Positions 26,744 through 35,309 of a DNA stretch of 64,000 nucleotides are shown here, one piece after another. Numbering within the stretch: the stretch's first letter is position 1; each line of letters starts with the position of its first letter. Under the pieces are notes generated by a model. It saw only the letters and a list, made by a program, of their open reading frames with translations, made no database searches and was not told where the DNA came from. Source of the DNA: Alteribacter populi (GTDB lineage: Bacteria; Bacillota; Bacilli; Bacillales; Salisediminibacteriaceae); the NCBI RefSeq assembly GCF_002352765.1, contig NZ_KZ293963.1, positions 1,944,368 to 2,008,367 of the forward strand, in the 5' to 3' direction. The translations under genes were made by a program, and so were the position numbers.

Positions 26744-26772
26744 CAAAAAAAGACCGCCTTAATTGGCGATCT
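26744..26772 (-). terminator. Terminator of the HNH cassette
   Basis: Minus strand: TCGCC-AATTAA-GGCGG then TC and seven Ts, overlapping the HNH stop. It separates the HNH gene from the tape-measure ribosome binding site 30 bp downstream. Confidence 0.75.
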
Positions 26773-27538
26773 CGTTTAACTTAAAGTTGTCATGTAATGC
26801 TGTGTAAAACGATTTGTACTCACTTAATGACATATTGTTTTTGCTCGCGATATAATCAATAGCTTCTTCGAACTTTTTCTCACATAATCCGAACCTAACC
26901 TTGTTTACTTCGAACCATTCAAAGACATTTTTATCTTTTTTAGAACTGTTCAGATCCGGTCTGAGAGGTAATATATTTCCCACTACTGTACCACCGCACC
27001 CCCAAGACAGCGGGATAACATGATCTAAGTGCCACACCACAACTTCCCCACTTAGCGCGCACCTATCACCAAAATAAGAAGCCATTTCGGACATGTCATC
27101 TTCGGAAAATTTATAAGGTAGTGAGGATTTTCGGGTTCGTCTAATTTGCTTATAGAGGCGCATCTTTTCCGGGTTTTCCCTTCTCCATCTATTGTTCCTC
27201 TCTAAAACTTCGGCTCGGTTTTCTTCTCTATATATTCGCGGGTAGTCCGGATTTTTCTCCAACCATTTAGCGGTTCTCGCGGATTCCGACTCCCTGTTAG
27301 TGACTCTCCACATAGCTTTAGACAGATGTTCAGATTCTTTATTCCTCTGATAGTAAGACGACCTAAATTCTGAACTGCACACTTTACACCTAGGCATCCT
27401 CCCGCCAAATCCTTTGCTTGTCTTATGGAATTCATTAAGGCTTTTTAAGCTATCGCAGATACTACATACTTTGGCGGTAATTTCCCCACCCTCATCTACA
27501 GTATATTTAGTTCCTGCTCGGTTGTATTTTTCCTCCAT
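26759..27538 (-). CDS. Free-standing HNH homing endonuclease with N-terminal zinc finger
   Basis: 259 residues from the ATG after GAGGGGCG. The N-terminal CSICDSLKSLNEFHK...CKVC motif is a zinc ribbon; the C-terminal HNH block is CALSGEVVVWHLDHVIPLSWGCGGTVVGNILPLRPDLNSSKKDKN. It is more AT-rich than its neighbours and carries its own terminator, so it looks like a mobile cassette inserted between the tail chaperone and tape-measure genes. It is a paralogue in layout of the HNH protein at 59592-60368. It lies next to, but outside, the group I intron. The 127 bp before it hold no gene. Confidence 0.87.
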   Translation of the reverse strand: MEEKYNRAGTKYTVDEGGEITAKVCSICDSLKSLNEFHKTSKGFGGRMPRCKVCSSEFRSSYYQRNKESEHLSKAMWRVTNRESESARTAKWLEKNPDYPRIYREENRAEVLERNNRWRRENPEKMRLYKQIRRTRKSSLPYKFSEDDMSEMASYFGDRCALSGEVVVWHLDHVIPLSWGCGGTVVGNILPLRPDLNSSKKDKNVFEWFEVNKVRFGLCEKKFEEAIDYIASKNNMSLSEYKSFYTALHDNFKLNEIAN

Positions 27539-27665
27539 TAACAATCGCCCCTCTCCGCTATTTGCGCAAACTTCGCGTAACACCCTCGCAAGTTAAACGC
27601 TCCTATAAGGTAACTACTAGCGAAATCGCCGTTTCGCACGGAAATCCCCAAAATAACGGAAAGTT

Positions 27666-28399
27666 TTACGATTTTTTATTCGCGCCATTCCCAGCCATCA
27701 TCCGTAGTTGCTCGAATTTATCGCGGTCAAACGTTTCCTTCGGCTTGATTCCGGCTGCGCGTACCAGCGCGTTTCTATATTCTTTGTAATCCTCGTCTTC
27801 GAGTCGTCGCCCGTTGTTTGCTACTTGCGCGTGGTTGTCCGCTAGTCTCTGTATCGCGTCAGTTCGGCGCTTATCGTCGAGCAATTCCGGCAAGTCGACG
27901 AGGTAATATTCATTTTCAATTTGCCGTTGCGTTTTGCCGAGTATGACGGCACTTTCACGCAACCAATCGTCTATTGTTCGGTCGTCTCCGTTGTCTCCGC
28001 CTCCTGCATCGTCGGTTCCTTGCGCAGAAGGCTTCGCACGTTTTTTACCGTTTCAGCGAAGTTATTCCGTTTGTACGTCCATACGAGGTAATCCGCTACC
28101 TCCGTAATTGATGCGTTGTTTTTAAGCCATTCCGCGTCTATTTCGGATAGCACCGCGGTAGCTTCGAATATCTCCTCCGCGACAATGTCGAATAAGTGTA
28201 AAGCGGTTGATGCGCGTTCTTCCTCCGGCGTAAAGATTAACGTCGTTATCGCGCCTGGTAATTGCGAGGATACCTCGATCATCCTTCGGTATTTCGTGTA
28301 CGTCAGCTTCGGTACTTCGACTTCGCGGTCACCGAGCATAACGTGTGATTTCGTTTTCTCTTTCGTAAATCTATCGCGTAATTTATCTAAAATCGGCAC
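27666..28399 (-). CDS. Tail assembly chaperone GT, made by -1 ribosomal frameshift
   Basis: Reading frame 0 (the G protein, from GTG at 28399) shifts -1 at 28040-28046, after which the frame is open through KRAKPSAQGTDDAGG... into the segment DWLRESAVILGKTQRQIENEYYLVDLP to the stop at 27666. The product would be 244 residues. The T part has no start codon with a ribosome binding site of its own. As in lambda gpGT, the fusion binds the tape measure and tube protein and is absent from virions. Confidence 0.83.
27971..28399 (-). CDS. Tail assembly chaperone G
   Basis: 142 residues from GTG, 9 nt after AAGGAGG. It is an alpha-rich protein with YRRMIEVSSQLPGAITTLIF and a disordered Glu/Thr-rich end (MQEAETTETTEQ). 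Position between the major tail protein and tape measure and the frameshift near its 3' end identify it as the G-type chaperone. Confidence 0.83.
   Translation of the reverse strand: MPILDKLRDRFTKEKTKSHVMLGDREVEVPKLTYTKYRRMIEVSSQLPGAITTLIFTPEEERASTALHLFDIVAEEIFEATAVLSEIDAEWLKNNASITEVADYLVWTYKRNNFAETVKNVRSLLRKEPTMQEAETTETTEQ
28040..28046 (-). promoter_or_regulatory. Slippery heptamer A AAA AAC for -1 frameshifting
   Basis: In the G frame the codons are GTA AAA AAC, so the heptamer is in the canonical X XXY YYZ phase. The -1 frame stays open from here to the stop at 27666. It lies about 25 codons before the G stop, the usual position for this class. Confidence 0.85.
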
Positions 28400-28422
28400 T
28401 CCGAGCGTCCTCCTTCCGTAGT

Positions 28423-28447
28423 AAAAAGGCGCCCGTTGTGAGCGCCA
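28423..28447 (-). terminator. Terminator/attenuator after the major tail protein gene
   Basis: Minus strand: GGCGCTC-ACAAC-GGGCGCC followed by TTTTTAC. It lies between the major tail protein stop and the chaperone G start and would favour higher output of the abundant tube protein. Confidence 0.75.
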
Positions 28448-28472
28448 TTAATATTCAGCGTAAAACCCGAAA

Positions 28473-28994
28473 TTAGGGCGTGTCTGCCGCCGACTCGTCA
28501 CCTAGAATAAACAATACGCCGTCGTTTTCGAGGTCTGGATACGCCACGAACGTAAGGTTCGCGATACGCTCGTTTGAGCTGTCATACGTATAATCCAAGT
28601 CGCTACGAGCGCCTGCGAGTGGAATCGTGATCCAGTCGTTTTCCGTAGTTCCCGCTGACGTAGGCTTGATTACGAGTTTCTTCGCGTTTTCGAGCATATC
28701 GTAACCTGCCTGCGCCTTAACGGTGATTTTCTTTTTGTCGCCGTCCTCTACGTATTCACTGTTCGGGATTGCTTCCGCCAGTTTTTCGAGGTCATGTAAC
28801 GCGAATGGTACCGTTACTTGCGCCGATCCGCCTTGGTACACCGACTTGACGACGGTTTCGCCATATTGGTCGACTGTTACGTCGTGTACTTGTGACGTCG
28901 ATTGAAATTGGATACCGCCTTTTGTAATTTTGTATGTCGTATCACCGTACTCGACTTCCGCCGGTCCGATAGGTACGTTAATTCCGTTTGCCAT
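28473..28994 (-). CDS. Major tail (tube) protein
   Basis: 173 residues, mostly beta: MANGINVPIGPAEVEYGDTTYKITKGGIQF and a central YQGGSAQVTVPFALHDLEKLAEAIP. Length, acidic character and its place directly before the frameshifted chaperones match siphophage tube proteins. TAGGAGGACGA precedes the ATG. Confidence 0.85.
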   Translation of the reverse strand: MANGINVPIGPAEVEYGDTTYKITKGGIQFQSTSQVHDVTVDQYGETVVKSVYQGGSAQVTVPFALHDLEKLAEAIPNSEYVEDGDKKKITVKAQAGYDMLENAKKLVIKPTSAGTTENDWITIPLAGARSDLDYTYDSSNERIANLTFVAYPDLENDGVLFILGDESAADTP

Positions 28995-29010
28995 TTAGTC
29001 GTCCTCCTAA

Positions 29011-29403
29011 TTAGGTTTGCGGTGCCGGCCGTATCACCGCGTTAAAATTCATCGAATAGATTGGCCGGTAGATCTCGTCCTCTCCGATATAAAAAGGCGC
29101 CGACCCTACCGGTGTGATAATCGATAGTGAGTCCGCGCCGATATTGACATCCCGCCGATTGGCGAGCGTGTCGAATATTTCGTATGCTTTCGCTTCTGCA
29201 TCGGCATCCCCATTCGGTCCGCCACGTACGAGGATTTGAAACGATGGTTGCCGCTTGCCCGTCCATTCGTCGACGGGTCGTCCCGGGTGAATCACGACCG
29301 CAGCCGCTTTGTCCGGATATCCCGCCGACGTCGGAAACTTGTTCGGGACGTATTGATAATCGACTTCACCGCGCAGAAACGTAATTAAATCGATGACTCG
29401 CAT
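29011..29403 (-). CDS. Tail terminator / minor capsid family protein
   Basis: 130 residues from the ATG after AAAGGGGTG; its ATG overlaps the stop of the upstream gp10-like gene. Segments MRVIDLITFLRGEV, HPGRPVDEWTGKRQPSFQILVRGG and GSAPFYIGEDEIYRPIYSMNFNAVI are typical of the small tail terminator proteins that cap the tube and attach it to the head. Confidence 0.78.
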   Translation of the reverse strand: MRVIDLITFLRGEVDYQYVPNKFPTSAGYPDKAAAVVIHPGRPVDEWTGKRQPSFQILVRGGPNGDADAEAKAYEIFDTLANRRDVNIGADSLSIITPVGSAPFYIGEDEIYRPIYSMNFNAVIRPAPQT

Positions 29404-29816
29404 TAATCGAGCACCCCTTTCACGCCGGACGCGATTTCCCGCAGCCAACGTTGTTCCTCGCCTTCCAGTGGACGCGTCAAATACTTCGGCCCGACCGTAT
29501 ATCCATCGGTACCTCCGCTAGTACGCGCCTGCCCCGCGCCCATGAATTCATGCGTCCATATCGCGTAGTTAAATTCACCGTATCCGCTCGAATTGGCTAT
29601 CGCATTAAACGACACCTCGCCCGACAATGCGCCCGTTTTAGATCGCATGGACTTGCGGATTTGCTTGCGAAGGTATCCGGTGTGTATCGGCGCAATACTT
29701 TGTGCTATTCGTGCGAGATCGTCAACTGCGTCCATTAACCGCTTTTCCGCTTCCTTTTGCGCTCCGTTACCTTTTGCGTCAAGATGCGATAGGAAACTCG
29801 ATGCGTCCCATTCCAC
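29403..29816 (-). CDS. HK97 gp10-like tail completion protein
   Basis: 137 residues from GTG after GAGGAGG. The hallmark SIAPIHTGYLRKQI (APvdTG-L-sI pattern) is at residues 40-53 and YAIWTHEFMG lies in the second half, as in HK97 gp10/SPP1 gp16.1 family. It takes part in head-tail joining or tail completion. Confidence 0.85.
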   Translation of the reverse strand: MEWDASSFLSHLDAKGNGAQKEAEKRLMDAVDDLARIAQSIAPIHTGYLRKQIRKSMRSKTGALSGEVSFNAIANSSGYGEFNYAIWTHEFMGAGQARTSGGTDGYTVGPKYLTRPLEGEEQRWLREIASGVKGVLD

Positions 29817-29831
29817 TAGATAAACACCTCC

Positions 29832-30242
29832 TCAGATAAAAATTTCGGTTAATACCGGTTTTCCGCTTAACATCCGCTTTACGTTGATTTCCTTCGGCTT
29901 TCGCGTTATTGTCTGTCCGAGTTCATTCGTAAAGGATATTTCGTCGGTGTACCGGATGTCCGCAAGTTTATCGAGTAGGATCCGGGCTTGCGCCACCTGC
30001 GTACTGCCGGCGGTTGTGCCTGACCCGTCGCCGGAGCGGTTTACGACTACGTTACTTCCTTCCGCGACACGTGCCGGAATGGATACGGTCCCGTCGTCGA
30101 GTACCGTCTGATTATGCGAAATAAAATACGACTCGGGCTCCGACATGTTCGGATTACCCCAGTCGTCGAATTCCGTTTCTCCGTCTTCGTTCGTATTTGC
30201 GCGCAGGACGATGATATGCTGATTTAACGGTATAAGCGCCAT
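29832..30242 (-). CDS. Head closure (stopper-type) protein
   Basis: 136 residues. A beta-barrel-like sequence with ARILLDKLADIRYTDEISFTNELGQTITRKPKEINVKRMLSGKPVLTEIFI, resembling SPP1 gp16-type head completion proteins. Its ATG overlaps the end of the adaptor gene. Assigned mainly from gene order. Confidence 0.68.
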   Translation of the reverse strand: MALIPLNQHIIVLRANTNEDGETEFDDWGNPNMSEPESYFISHNQTVLDDGTVSIPARVAEGSNVVVNRSGDGSGTTAGSTQVAQARILLDKLADIRYTDEISFTNELGQTITRKPKEINVKRMLSGKPVLTEIFI

Positions 30243-30664
30243 TACATCGTCACATCCCTCGGCGTTGATCCGTCGCCTAGTTTCGGCAGGCCGACGTTTT
30301 CCGGTGAGGCGTTAATCAGTCCGTAAACCTCCGGCGGGATGTACGCAGTAAGCGCCTGCCCGCTTGCCGCCTTAACGTTGTTTTCCTTAAACGTAAATGA
30401 CGCCACCCCCGTAACGGAGAATGACGCCACGCCGTGCTGCTGTAACCGGTTGGTATCGTTAAATACAACCGCCAGTTTTGCGCAGTATTCGAATACGGCA
30501 TCGGCCGGCACGTGATGGAGCGGGAATTCCTTCCGAAGCGTGCGGTCAGCGACGTTTATCATCCGTTGTTTTTTCGCTTCCTCCGCCTCGAACCAGTCTT
30601 CCGTATCAATCACGTACGATCCGATGTATTCGTCCGCTGCTTGCGTTGTTAGTGATTCCGCCAT
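30242..30664 (-). CDS. Head-tail adaptor protein (SPP1 gp15-like)
   Basis: 140 residues: an N-terminal helical part (MAESLTTQAADEYIGSYVIDTEDWFEAEEAKKQRMINVADRTLRKE) with a KQRMINVADRTL helix typical of connectors, then a TAYIPPEVYGLI segment. It should bind the portal ring. AAAGGAGGTGCC precedes the ATG. Confidence 0.72.
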   Translation of the reverse strand: MAESLTTQAADEYIGSYVIDTEDWFEAEEAKKQRMINVADRTLRKEFPLHHVPADAVFEYCAKLAVVFNDTNRLQQHGVASFSVTGVASFTFKENNVKAASGQALTAYIPPEVYGLINASPENVGLPKLGDGSTPRDVTM

Positions 30665-30678
30665 TTACGGCACCTCCT

Positions 30679-30930
30679 TTATTTCGCGGAGGATGCCTTT
30701 CGCTTGGCCGGCGCTTTCTTGCGCGGGGCTGGCTTCGGCGTTTCTTTCGGCTCCTCCGCCGGTTTTGCAGGCTCGGGCTTCGGCTCATCTACGCGCGTTG
30801 CGTCAGATAGCGAATCGAGCGCTTTGATTGTCCGTGCGTCCTCCGTCTTAAAAACGCCAGCGACGAACTGCTTACGCTCATCGCCGACGTAGAAAGCTAA
30901 CTCGGAGTAACGCGATTTGAACTTCGCCAT
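30679..30930 (-). CDS. Small Lys/Pro/Ala-tailed protein after the major capsid gene
   Basis: 83 residues. Folded N-terminal 40 residues (SELAFYVGDERKQFVAGVFKTEDARTIKALDSL) and a low-complexity C-terminal tail of Pro, Glu, Lys and Ala. Short proteins of this form often follow capsid genes in Bacillus siphophages; the head-decoration or DNA-contact role is not established. Confidence 0.7.
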   Translation of the reverse strand: MAKFKSRYSELAFYVGDERKQFVAGVFKTEDARTIKALDSLSDATRVDEPKPEPAKPAEEPKETPKPAPRKKAPAKRKASSAK

Positions 30931-30952
30931 GATCGCGACACCTCCGTTTTTA

Positions 30953-32041
30953 TTACGCTAGACCTTTGATACGTCCGTGTGCTTTTTCCTGTAGGAATTC
31001 GAGCGTGTACTCACCAACAAGCATACCTTTGTAGTAGTCGCCCTGTTTTCCGAGGTATTCGTGAGAGATTTCGCGGCCCTGTAGCGGCTTAAGCGCGATA
31101 CGGTTCGCATCTACTACGAATAGTTCGTCAGCAGCGAGGTTGTTGTTCAGTACGATTTCAGCAGCGCCGAAGTCGGATACGAAGTGGTCAACTACCTGGC
31201 CGCGTCCGTTGTCCTGGCGGTCCAAGCGAATATTTGATTTTTCAAAGTTGCTGATAGCACGCTTCTGCTTCGCGCCAACCATGATTTTATAGTTACCGCC
31301 AGTCTGGAATCCGCCTTTTTCGTAAATAGCCTGCATAGTATCGTTAATCTTCTCGTCAGTAAGGTCTCCGCCACCGTTAGCAACGTTCGTCTGAATGAAG
31401 TTACGGATACCGCGCATCTGACGAGTAACGCCGTCACCGGACTCGTATTTAACACCGTTGATTGCTGCTTTTTCGATGTGCAGCGCAAGCTCGAGTAGTT
31501 TTTTCGCTTGTTCGTGGTTGTAGATGTTATCAATGCCGTAGTTCGCGACAGCCGCAGCAGTGCCGGTAATGGAGATAGAGTCGTCGAAGATTTGCGTAAG
31601 GTTGCTCACGCGTTTACGTGGCTTGTAACGAGCGTCACGCGCGTCGCGTCCCTCTTCGCCTTCTACGAACATAACTTCGATTTTCGCGTTTTCGTCAACA
31701 GCGGCTGCTGGTGTAGAAGCATATCCACGCTGTACGGAAAGGTCTTCACCGTTTACTGCAGTTACGAGCATAAGCTCCTCGCCTACTTTAACAACTTGGT
31801 CTTTACGGAATGGCTCTGCATCTACTACCGGAATTGTAGTTGCGTCGTCCATCACTGCGCTGGTAACTGTAGACTCGTCCGCGAACATTTCGTCCTCGAA
31901 CCATTGGTGCTCAACTTGCGTTACTGGTGCGGAGAATCCGAGAAGGCTCACAAGTGGCGTTTGGTGCTCGTTAAGAAGTAGTAGCTGATCGACTACCGAT
32001 TCGCGTTTTCCGACTAGTTCCTGGTTAAAAATCTTAGACAT
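30953..32041 (-). CDS. Major capsid protein (DUF5309/SU10-type, HK97 fold)
   Basis: 362 residues. The N-terminus MSKIFNQELVGKRESVVDQLLLLNEHQTPLVSLLGF is the DUF5309/SU10 major head protein signature, and the C-terminus has LVGEYTLEFLQEKAHGRIKGL. No prohead protease is seen, and a scaffold gene precedes it. TTGGAGGAATTTTAA before the ATG is a strong leader, fitting very high expression. Confidence 0.9.
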   Translation of the reverse strand: MSKIFNQELVGKRESVVDQLLLLNEHQTPLVSLLGFSAPVTQVEHQWFEDEMFADESTVTSAVMDDATTIPVVDAEPFRKDQVVKVGEELMLVTAVNGEDLSVQRGYASTPAAAVDENAKIEVMFVEGEEGRDARDARYKPRKRVSNLTQIFDDSISITGTAAAVANYGIDNIYNHEQAKKLLELALHIEKAAINGVKYESGDGVTRQMRGIRNFIQTNVANGGGDLTDEKINDTMQAIYEKGGFQTGGNYKIMVGAKQKRAISNFEKSNIRLDRQDNGRGQVVDHFVSDFGAAEIVLNNNLAADELFVVDANRIALKPLQGREISHEYLGKQGDYYKGMLVGEYTLEFLQEKAHGRIKGLA

Positions 32042-32111
32042 TTAAAATTCCTCCAATTTTGTTTTAGGTTTTAATTGCATAAAAATAGCGCCCGGCAATA
32101 TGCCCGACGAT

Positions 32112-32804
32112 TTATCGTCCTAATTCTCGTTTAAGTTGCTGATACGCGGCGAGGTCCTCGGTCTTTCCCGAACGCTTCGCCTTTTGCGCCGCTTCCTGCA
32201 GCAGTTGGTCGGCCGTTTTCTCCGCCTGCTTATCGTCGTAATTTGACGGACTGCCGATCTCTTTTGCTTCCGCTTTCTTCTGCGCAAGTAAAAACGGTTT
32301 ATTTTCAATCAGCGATTGCACTACGTCATCCACGCCGTTCACTTTCCCGTCTTCGACCGTTACCGCGGATAGGTCGGCCAGGGCCAGCGCGTCGTCTACA
32401 TACGCAATGTTCGCTGCTTGCGCCTTTTTGATAAATTCGTTCGTTACCTTTTCGCGTTGGACTTGCGACTTAAACTCCTCGAGCTGCTGCGCAATTTCCG
32501 CCTTTTCTGTTTCGTACTTCTTCGCCAATTCTTCCGCCCGTTCTTTCTCGGACATTTCGGCGAGACGGCGTTCCTCCGCTTCTTTTTCGAAGCGCTCCGC
32601 TTTCTCTTTTACGGACTCGTAATCGGAGTATTTCTTTTTCTCGCGACTGAGTCGGTCCGCAATAAGCGCGTTCACTTCGTCCTGCGTAAACGTTTTGGCC
32701 TCCGCCTGTTCTTCCGGTTTAGTTTCCGGTTCCTCAACCGTTTGAGTTTCGTTTACACTTTCGTCTGTTTCGGTTACTTGCGAATCTTTAGTTTCCTCTA
32801 CCAT
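32112..32804 (-). CDS. Capsid scaffolding protein
   Basis: 230 residues from the ATG after TGGAGGTACAA. Highly charged with a long coiled coil (KYETEKAEIAQQLEEFKSQVQREK) flanked by Glu/Thr-rich and Lys-rich ends, the DUF4355-type phage scaffold layout. It lies directly upstream of the major capsid gene. Confidence 0.83.
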   Translation of the reverse strand: MVEETKDSQVTETDESVNETQTVEEPETKPEEQAEAKTFTQDEVNALIADRLSREKKKYSDYESVKEKAERFEKEAEERRLAEMSEKERAEELAKKYETEKAEIAQQLEEFKSQVQREKVTNEFIKKAQAANIAYVDDALALADLSAVTVEDGKVNGVDDVVQSLIENKPFLLAQKKAEAKEIGSPSNYDDKQAEKTADQLLQEAAQKAKRSGKTEDLAAYQQLKRELGR

Positions 32805-32877
32805 TTGTACCTCCACGTTTTAAAGTCCGCGTAGACTATAGATTCCGAAAGTTTAAAGACATTCCGTAAGTCAGATA

Positions 32878-33735
32878 TTAACGAATTATGTTTGGGTCTC
32901 GTATAACGACTTGTGAATGTAGGCACCCCGGATGATAAAGCCCAAAATTCCGCGCCTCGTCTACGGTCGGTTGCGTCCCTTCGATCGAGTCGTTAATTCG
33001 TAGCACGCGTCCTTCCCAAGGAACGCATTTTTTACAGCTCCCGCCATGTTGCGATATAACAACGTAACCAGCACCGCGTTCCCTCGCTTCAATCTCGCCA
33101 GCTTCTCGGTGCGCCTCGACCATCTTCGTCTTCATAACGACATCCGCGTAGTGGCTCATCTTCCAACGCCTACCCGCCGAATCTGTTATCGCGTGCATTC
33201 CGGCACGTTCGAGCCGTTGCGTCATTACTCGCCGATTCACCGCGGTCGAATACTCCTCACGCAAGACCTCCGCAGCAACTCGCCTAACTTCCGACTTGAC
33301 TCGGCGCCTCGTATTCGACGTCATTGCGAGCAAGTCTTCGGTCGTGACGTCCTTTTGCGATGTTTTCCACGTTCGATGCGTTCGGCTCTCTATTACGTCG
33401 TCGCTTCGCAAATAACGCCGAGCTGCGCCCATCGACGCGAATAATCCTAACGCAATTAACGTACGAGCGCGCCCGTGTTCGTAAATATCGTCAATTGCGT
33501 TATCGATTTCCGCCGACAAGTTCGCATCGAGTCCGCCGAGTATTTCGTTAACACGGCGCACGACGCGTTGTTGTTCGGCACGCGTCAAGTTATCGAGCTC
33601 AATGTCGCCAAGCACTTCGAGAACATCGTTCCGCGTTCCGGCAACCTTTCGCGCAATTCGGTTAGCGTGACGCTCGATATCTGCGCTAGGGTCTACGTCG
33701 AGCGCGTTGCGATATCCTTCGCTCTCTGTCGGCAT
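32878..33735 (-). CDS. Minor head protein (SPP1 gp7 / phage minor capsid protein 2 family)
   Basis: 285 residues. Helical first two thirds, then the conserved C-terminal block VVISQHGGSCKKCVPWEGRVL ... PTVDEARNFGLYHPGCLHSQ with Cys and His residues. These proteins bind the portal inside the head and help DNA release. Its ATG overlaps the portal stop. Confidence 0.88.
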   Translation of the reverse strand: MPTESEGYRNALDVDPSADIERHANRIARKVAGTRNDVLEVLGDIELDNLTRAEQQRVVRRVNEILGGLDANLSAEIDNAIDDIYEHGRARTLIALGLFASMGAARRYLRSDDVIESRTHRTWKTSQKDVTTEDLLAMTSNTRRRVKSEVRRVAAEVLREEYSTAVNRRVMTQRLERAGMHAITDSAGRRWKMSHYADVVMKTKMVEAHREAGEIEARERGAGYVVISQHGGSCKKCVPWEGRVLRINDSIEGTQPTVDEARNFGLYHPGCLHSQVVIRDPNIIR

Positions 33736-35279
33736 TAAGCGTCATCTCCTTCGATCGGCTCTTCGCGGATTGATTGTACGCTTGCGAACGACTCTTCTTC
33801 GCGAGTCTCATCCGTAACAATGCGGTCAATCGTTTCGCGAGCCTTTTCGTCGTCAACGTCATCCTGCTTCTTAATCGCGGAGTGCTGGTCGATAGTCGGC
33901 TTGCCTCCGGTTCTGATCGAATAGATTTCCGCGAGCTCCTTCTCGTTCTTCGGAAGTCCGTCGCTCCACGTTACCGTCGGATATACAGGCTCGTACGGTT
34001 CCCACCCGTCGACGTCTTCGTTCGCTTCGTTTTCGAGCATTTGCGCCTTCCATAGCGCGTCGCGAACGGCACGGTCGACATACATGCGGATCCGCTTAAC
34101 TTTCGATAGAATCGGCATGAACCGCGCTTTAATGGCGGCGCCGTCCGTGTGGGACGTTCCGGTGCCTCCGCGGTCCTCCGTCATCGTCGTACCGAATAGC
34201 CATTGCGGCGTTTCGGACATCTGGAAAATCACGCCGAGCAGATAGTCGATCTCCTTAAACGCGGAATCGAGCTGCGCGTTCCACGTTAAGTATTCCGGAG
34301 TCGTCTCGTCCTGCGTGAACGGGAAATACTTGCCGCTCGCTTTCATCGAACCGTCTCCGCCGTATTGCGGTCCACGCATCGCGGGGTCCGCGTGCTTCCA
34401 TAGGATATAATCGATCTGCGTAAGGCGGTCGTTTAGCGCGGCCAGTATGGATTCGAGTTTCTCCACGCCGCTGATTCCGAAGAATTCGTCGTCTGTCGCC
34501 TTGTACGGAATGTGCTCGACGAGCAGGTGCGGTACACCCGTAAATATGGCGTCTTGGTCGCGGTTAGTGTTAACGCGCTCGCCGACGGTGAATACCGGCA
34601 CGTGCGCGCTGTCTCCGTATTCGGTTACGACGTGCTTATCGTGCATGCGATAACGTTCGTACAGTATTGCGCCGGGCACATGGCGTTCGACGTTAAGGAA
34701 TACGCGCTCCTCCTTGCCGACGTCTACGAATTCCGGCCATGCGATGTTATACGCTTTAACCCGCTTCTTCGATCCTTCCGCGAATTCTGGGAATACGAAT
34801 TTAGCGCTCACACTTTCGATGATAACTTCGCGCTTCATCTTTGCGCGGATCTCATCGCGCCATGCTTCCGGCACCTCCGAGATATCCTGGCGGTACGTGT
34901 AGTACGTTTTCAAGAACGCGTCGCCGCGGTATCCGTTGCCGGTCGTCTGTTCGTGGAGCATCTGCGTCATATCGTTATTTTCGACGATTTCGTTAATGCG
35001 GCGCTGCTCGATTGATTCGGAGTCTTTACCGGACTCAAACTTCGGCGGCTCTCCGACGAGCAGGTCGGCCGGCTTGGCGCAAAGGATGTCCATGATTCCG
35101 ATAGAAATATATAATTTGCGGAGGTAATCCGCGTGATTCGTTTCGCTTAAGATTTCGGTGGCGCGGTCGTATACCTCCCACAGCCGGTTATCGAATACCG
35201 CCTTACCTCGGGCATATTTCGCGACACGTCCGATATGTTCTTCCGGGGGATACTGCGCCCCTTCGTAAAATAGTGCGAT
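33735..35279 (-). CDS. Portal protein (SPP1 gp6-like), apparent ATC start
   Basis: 514 residues if started at 35279, close to the 503 of SPP1 gp6. The open frame continues upstream of the first ATG (35093) with a portal-like N-terminus (ALFYEGAQYPPEEHIGRVAKYARGKAVF...LYISIGIMDILCAKPADLLVGEPP). The only position 8 nt after AAGGAGG is ATC GCA; there is no in-frame ATG, GTG or TTG there. The stem and crown regions include SGVEKLESILAALNDRLTQID and DGLPKNEKELAEIYSIRTGG. It forms the dodecameric DNA channel. Confidence 0.87.
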   Translation of the reverse strand: MALFYEGAQYPPEEHIGRVAKYARGKAVFDNRLWEVYDRATEILSETNHADYLRKLYISIGIMDILCAKPADLLVGEPPKFESGKDSESIEQRRINEIVENNDMTQMLHEQTTGNGYRGDAFLKTYYTYRQDISEVPEAWRDEIRAKMKREVIIESVSAKFVFPEFAEGSKKRVKAYNIAWPEFVDVGKEERVFLNVERHVPGAILYERYRMHDKHVVTEYGDSAHVPVFTVGERVNTNRDQDAIFTGVPHLLVEHIPYKATDDEFFGISGVEKLESILAALNDRLTQIDYILWKHADPAMRGPQYGGDGSMKASGKYFPFTQDETTPEYLTWNAQLDSAFKEIDYLLGVIFQMSETPQWLFGTTMTEDRGGTGTSHTDGAAIKARFMPILSKVKRIRMYVDRAVRDALWKAQMLENEANEDVDGWEPYEPVYPTVTWSDGLPKNEKELAEIYSIRTGGKPTIDQHSAIKKQDDVDDEKARETIDRIVTDETREEESFASVQSIREEPIEGDDA

Positions 35280-35309
35280 GGCAAACGCCTCCTTTCGTTG
35301 TAATGCCGG

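Noticed and set aside
26477..26746. 89-residue minus-strand ORF upstream of the tape-measure gene
   Set aside because: It has no spaced Shine-Dalgarno and reads through the group I intron core in the wrong frame; the intron explains the region better.
32070..32111. Hairpin between scaffold and major capsid genes as a terminator
   Set aside because: Arms pair poorly; not strong enough to list.
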